From Dehalococcoidia bacterium (GTDB lineage Bacteria; Chloroflexota; Dehalococcoidia; Lucifugimonadales; Australimonadaceae), in assembly GCA_021296055.1 (NCBI GenBank), contig JAGWBE010000026.1:1254-14416 (forward strand): a stretch of DNA of 13,163 bases. Direction: 5' to 3'. The position numbers and the translations under genes are program-made. Of the stretch, positions 13,056-13,163 are shown piece by piece. Each line of letters opens with the position of its first letter. Position 1 is the stretch's first letter. A model generated the notes under the pieces. That model saw only the letters and a program-made list of their open reading frames with translations. It made no database searches and was not told where the DNA came from.

Positions 13056-13073
13056 AGGGACGGAGACGTCCCT
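13056..13073. repeat. Hairpin with GAGA tetraloop
   Basis: AGGGACG-GAGA-CGTCCCT: perfect 7-bp stem capped, on the plus strand, by a GNRA-type tetraloop. It lies 33 bases before the terminator-like hairpin. The loop type suggests a structured RNA rather than a DNA site, but no wider RNA fold is evident. Confidence 0.3.
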
Positions 13074-13105
13074 GGCGCGCATACGGCGGGAGCGGAGTGC
13101 ATAGA

Positions 13106-13138
13106 AGAGGCCCCCCTCGTTGCGGGAGGGGGGCCTCT
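13106..13138. terminator. Strong terminator-like hairpin at the right end
   Basis: AGAGGCCCCCCTC (13106-13118) is exactly complementary to GAGGGGGGCCTCT (13126-13138) with a 7-base loop: 13 bp. The tail is GTTGGTCTC on the plus strand and TCTATG-type on the minus strand, so no proper T tract follows in either direction. It is likely the end of transcription for the rpmH-to-membrane-protein operon or for a gene beyond the window. Confidence 0.6.
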
Positions 13139-13163
13139 GTTGGTCTCGCGTGCGGTGCGGCGC

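Larger units (their letters stand above)
12694..13163. other. Intergenic stretch of 470 bases at the right end
   Basis: Holds the frameshifted small gene (12701-12935), two perfect hairpins (12968-12981 and 13056-13073) and a terminator-like hairpin (13106-13138). Between 12982 and 13055 and after 13139 nothing recognisable is seen: no tRNA, and no ORF with supporting features. Confidence 0.6.

Noticed and set aside
12936..13105. Possible tRNA or other stable RNA in the right-hand gap
   Set aside because: No TTCGA-type T loop, no acceptor pairing and no CCA end could be found.

Overview
The window is about 13 kb of very GC-rich bacterial chromosome carrying ordinary housekeeping genes and a few unusual intergenic stretches. 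The genes with Pro-Thr repeat linkers after a lipobox, the short YidC, the single-layer style envelope genes and the high GC together suggest a Chloroflexota member, perhaps of the Dehalococcoidia/SAR202 kind. That placement is inference from gene style and has not been tested by a phylogeny. Heme A synthase implies aerobic respiration.

Region 1 (1-2519, minus strand) holds the N-terminal part of a heme A synthase (ctaA, running off the left edge) and, upstream of it, two exported lipoproteins with thioredoxin folds. One has a CxxxxC motif. The other is a DipZ-type redoxin with CVNC. They look like an extracytoplasmic thiol/cytochrome-oxidase maturation group. Region 2 (2520-5591, plus) starts at a compact divergent promoter and contains argF, der and plsY. 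The der-plsY junction overlaps by 4 bases. argF appears to be leaderless, has no Shine-Dalgarno, and has Asp where the family's catalytic Cys of HCLP normally lies. Region 3 (5592-6857, plus) is the translation operon infC-rpmI-rplT. It has its own extended -10 promoter and infC very probably begins at an ATC codon.

Region 4 (6858-7464) is a 600-base gap with imperfect inverted repeats facing each other across about 410 bp, a candidate 67-residue gene on the minus strand with a perfect AGGAGG, and a separate 28-bp palindrome. Region 5 is a minus-strand HNH endonuclease (7465-8004). Region 6 (8160-12693, plus) starts at a near-consensus sigma-70 promoter and carries rpmH, rnpA, yidD, an eight-bladed beta-propeller lipoprotein, yidC, jag/khpB and an eight-helix membrane protein, nearly all tightly packed. 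This is the classic L34/RNase P/insertase cluster with two additions: a BamB-like propeller placed directly before yidC, and a polytopic membrane protein after jag. Both YidC and the last membrane protein end in Arg-rich tails, and the YidC tail is encoded in a 110-base overlap with jag. No dnaA lies beside rpmH in this window.

Region 7 (12694-13163) is a gap holding a small frameshifted coiled-coil/membrane gene on the minus strand, two perfect short hairpins and a strong 13-bp terminator-like hairpin at the right end. No tRNA, rRNA, CRISPR array or insertion-sequence transposase was seen.
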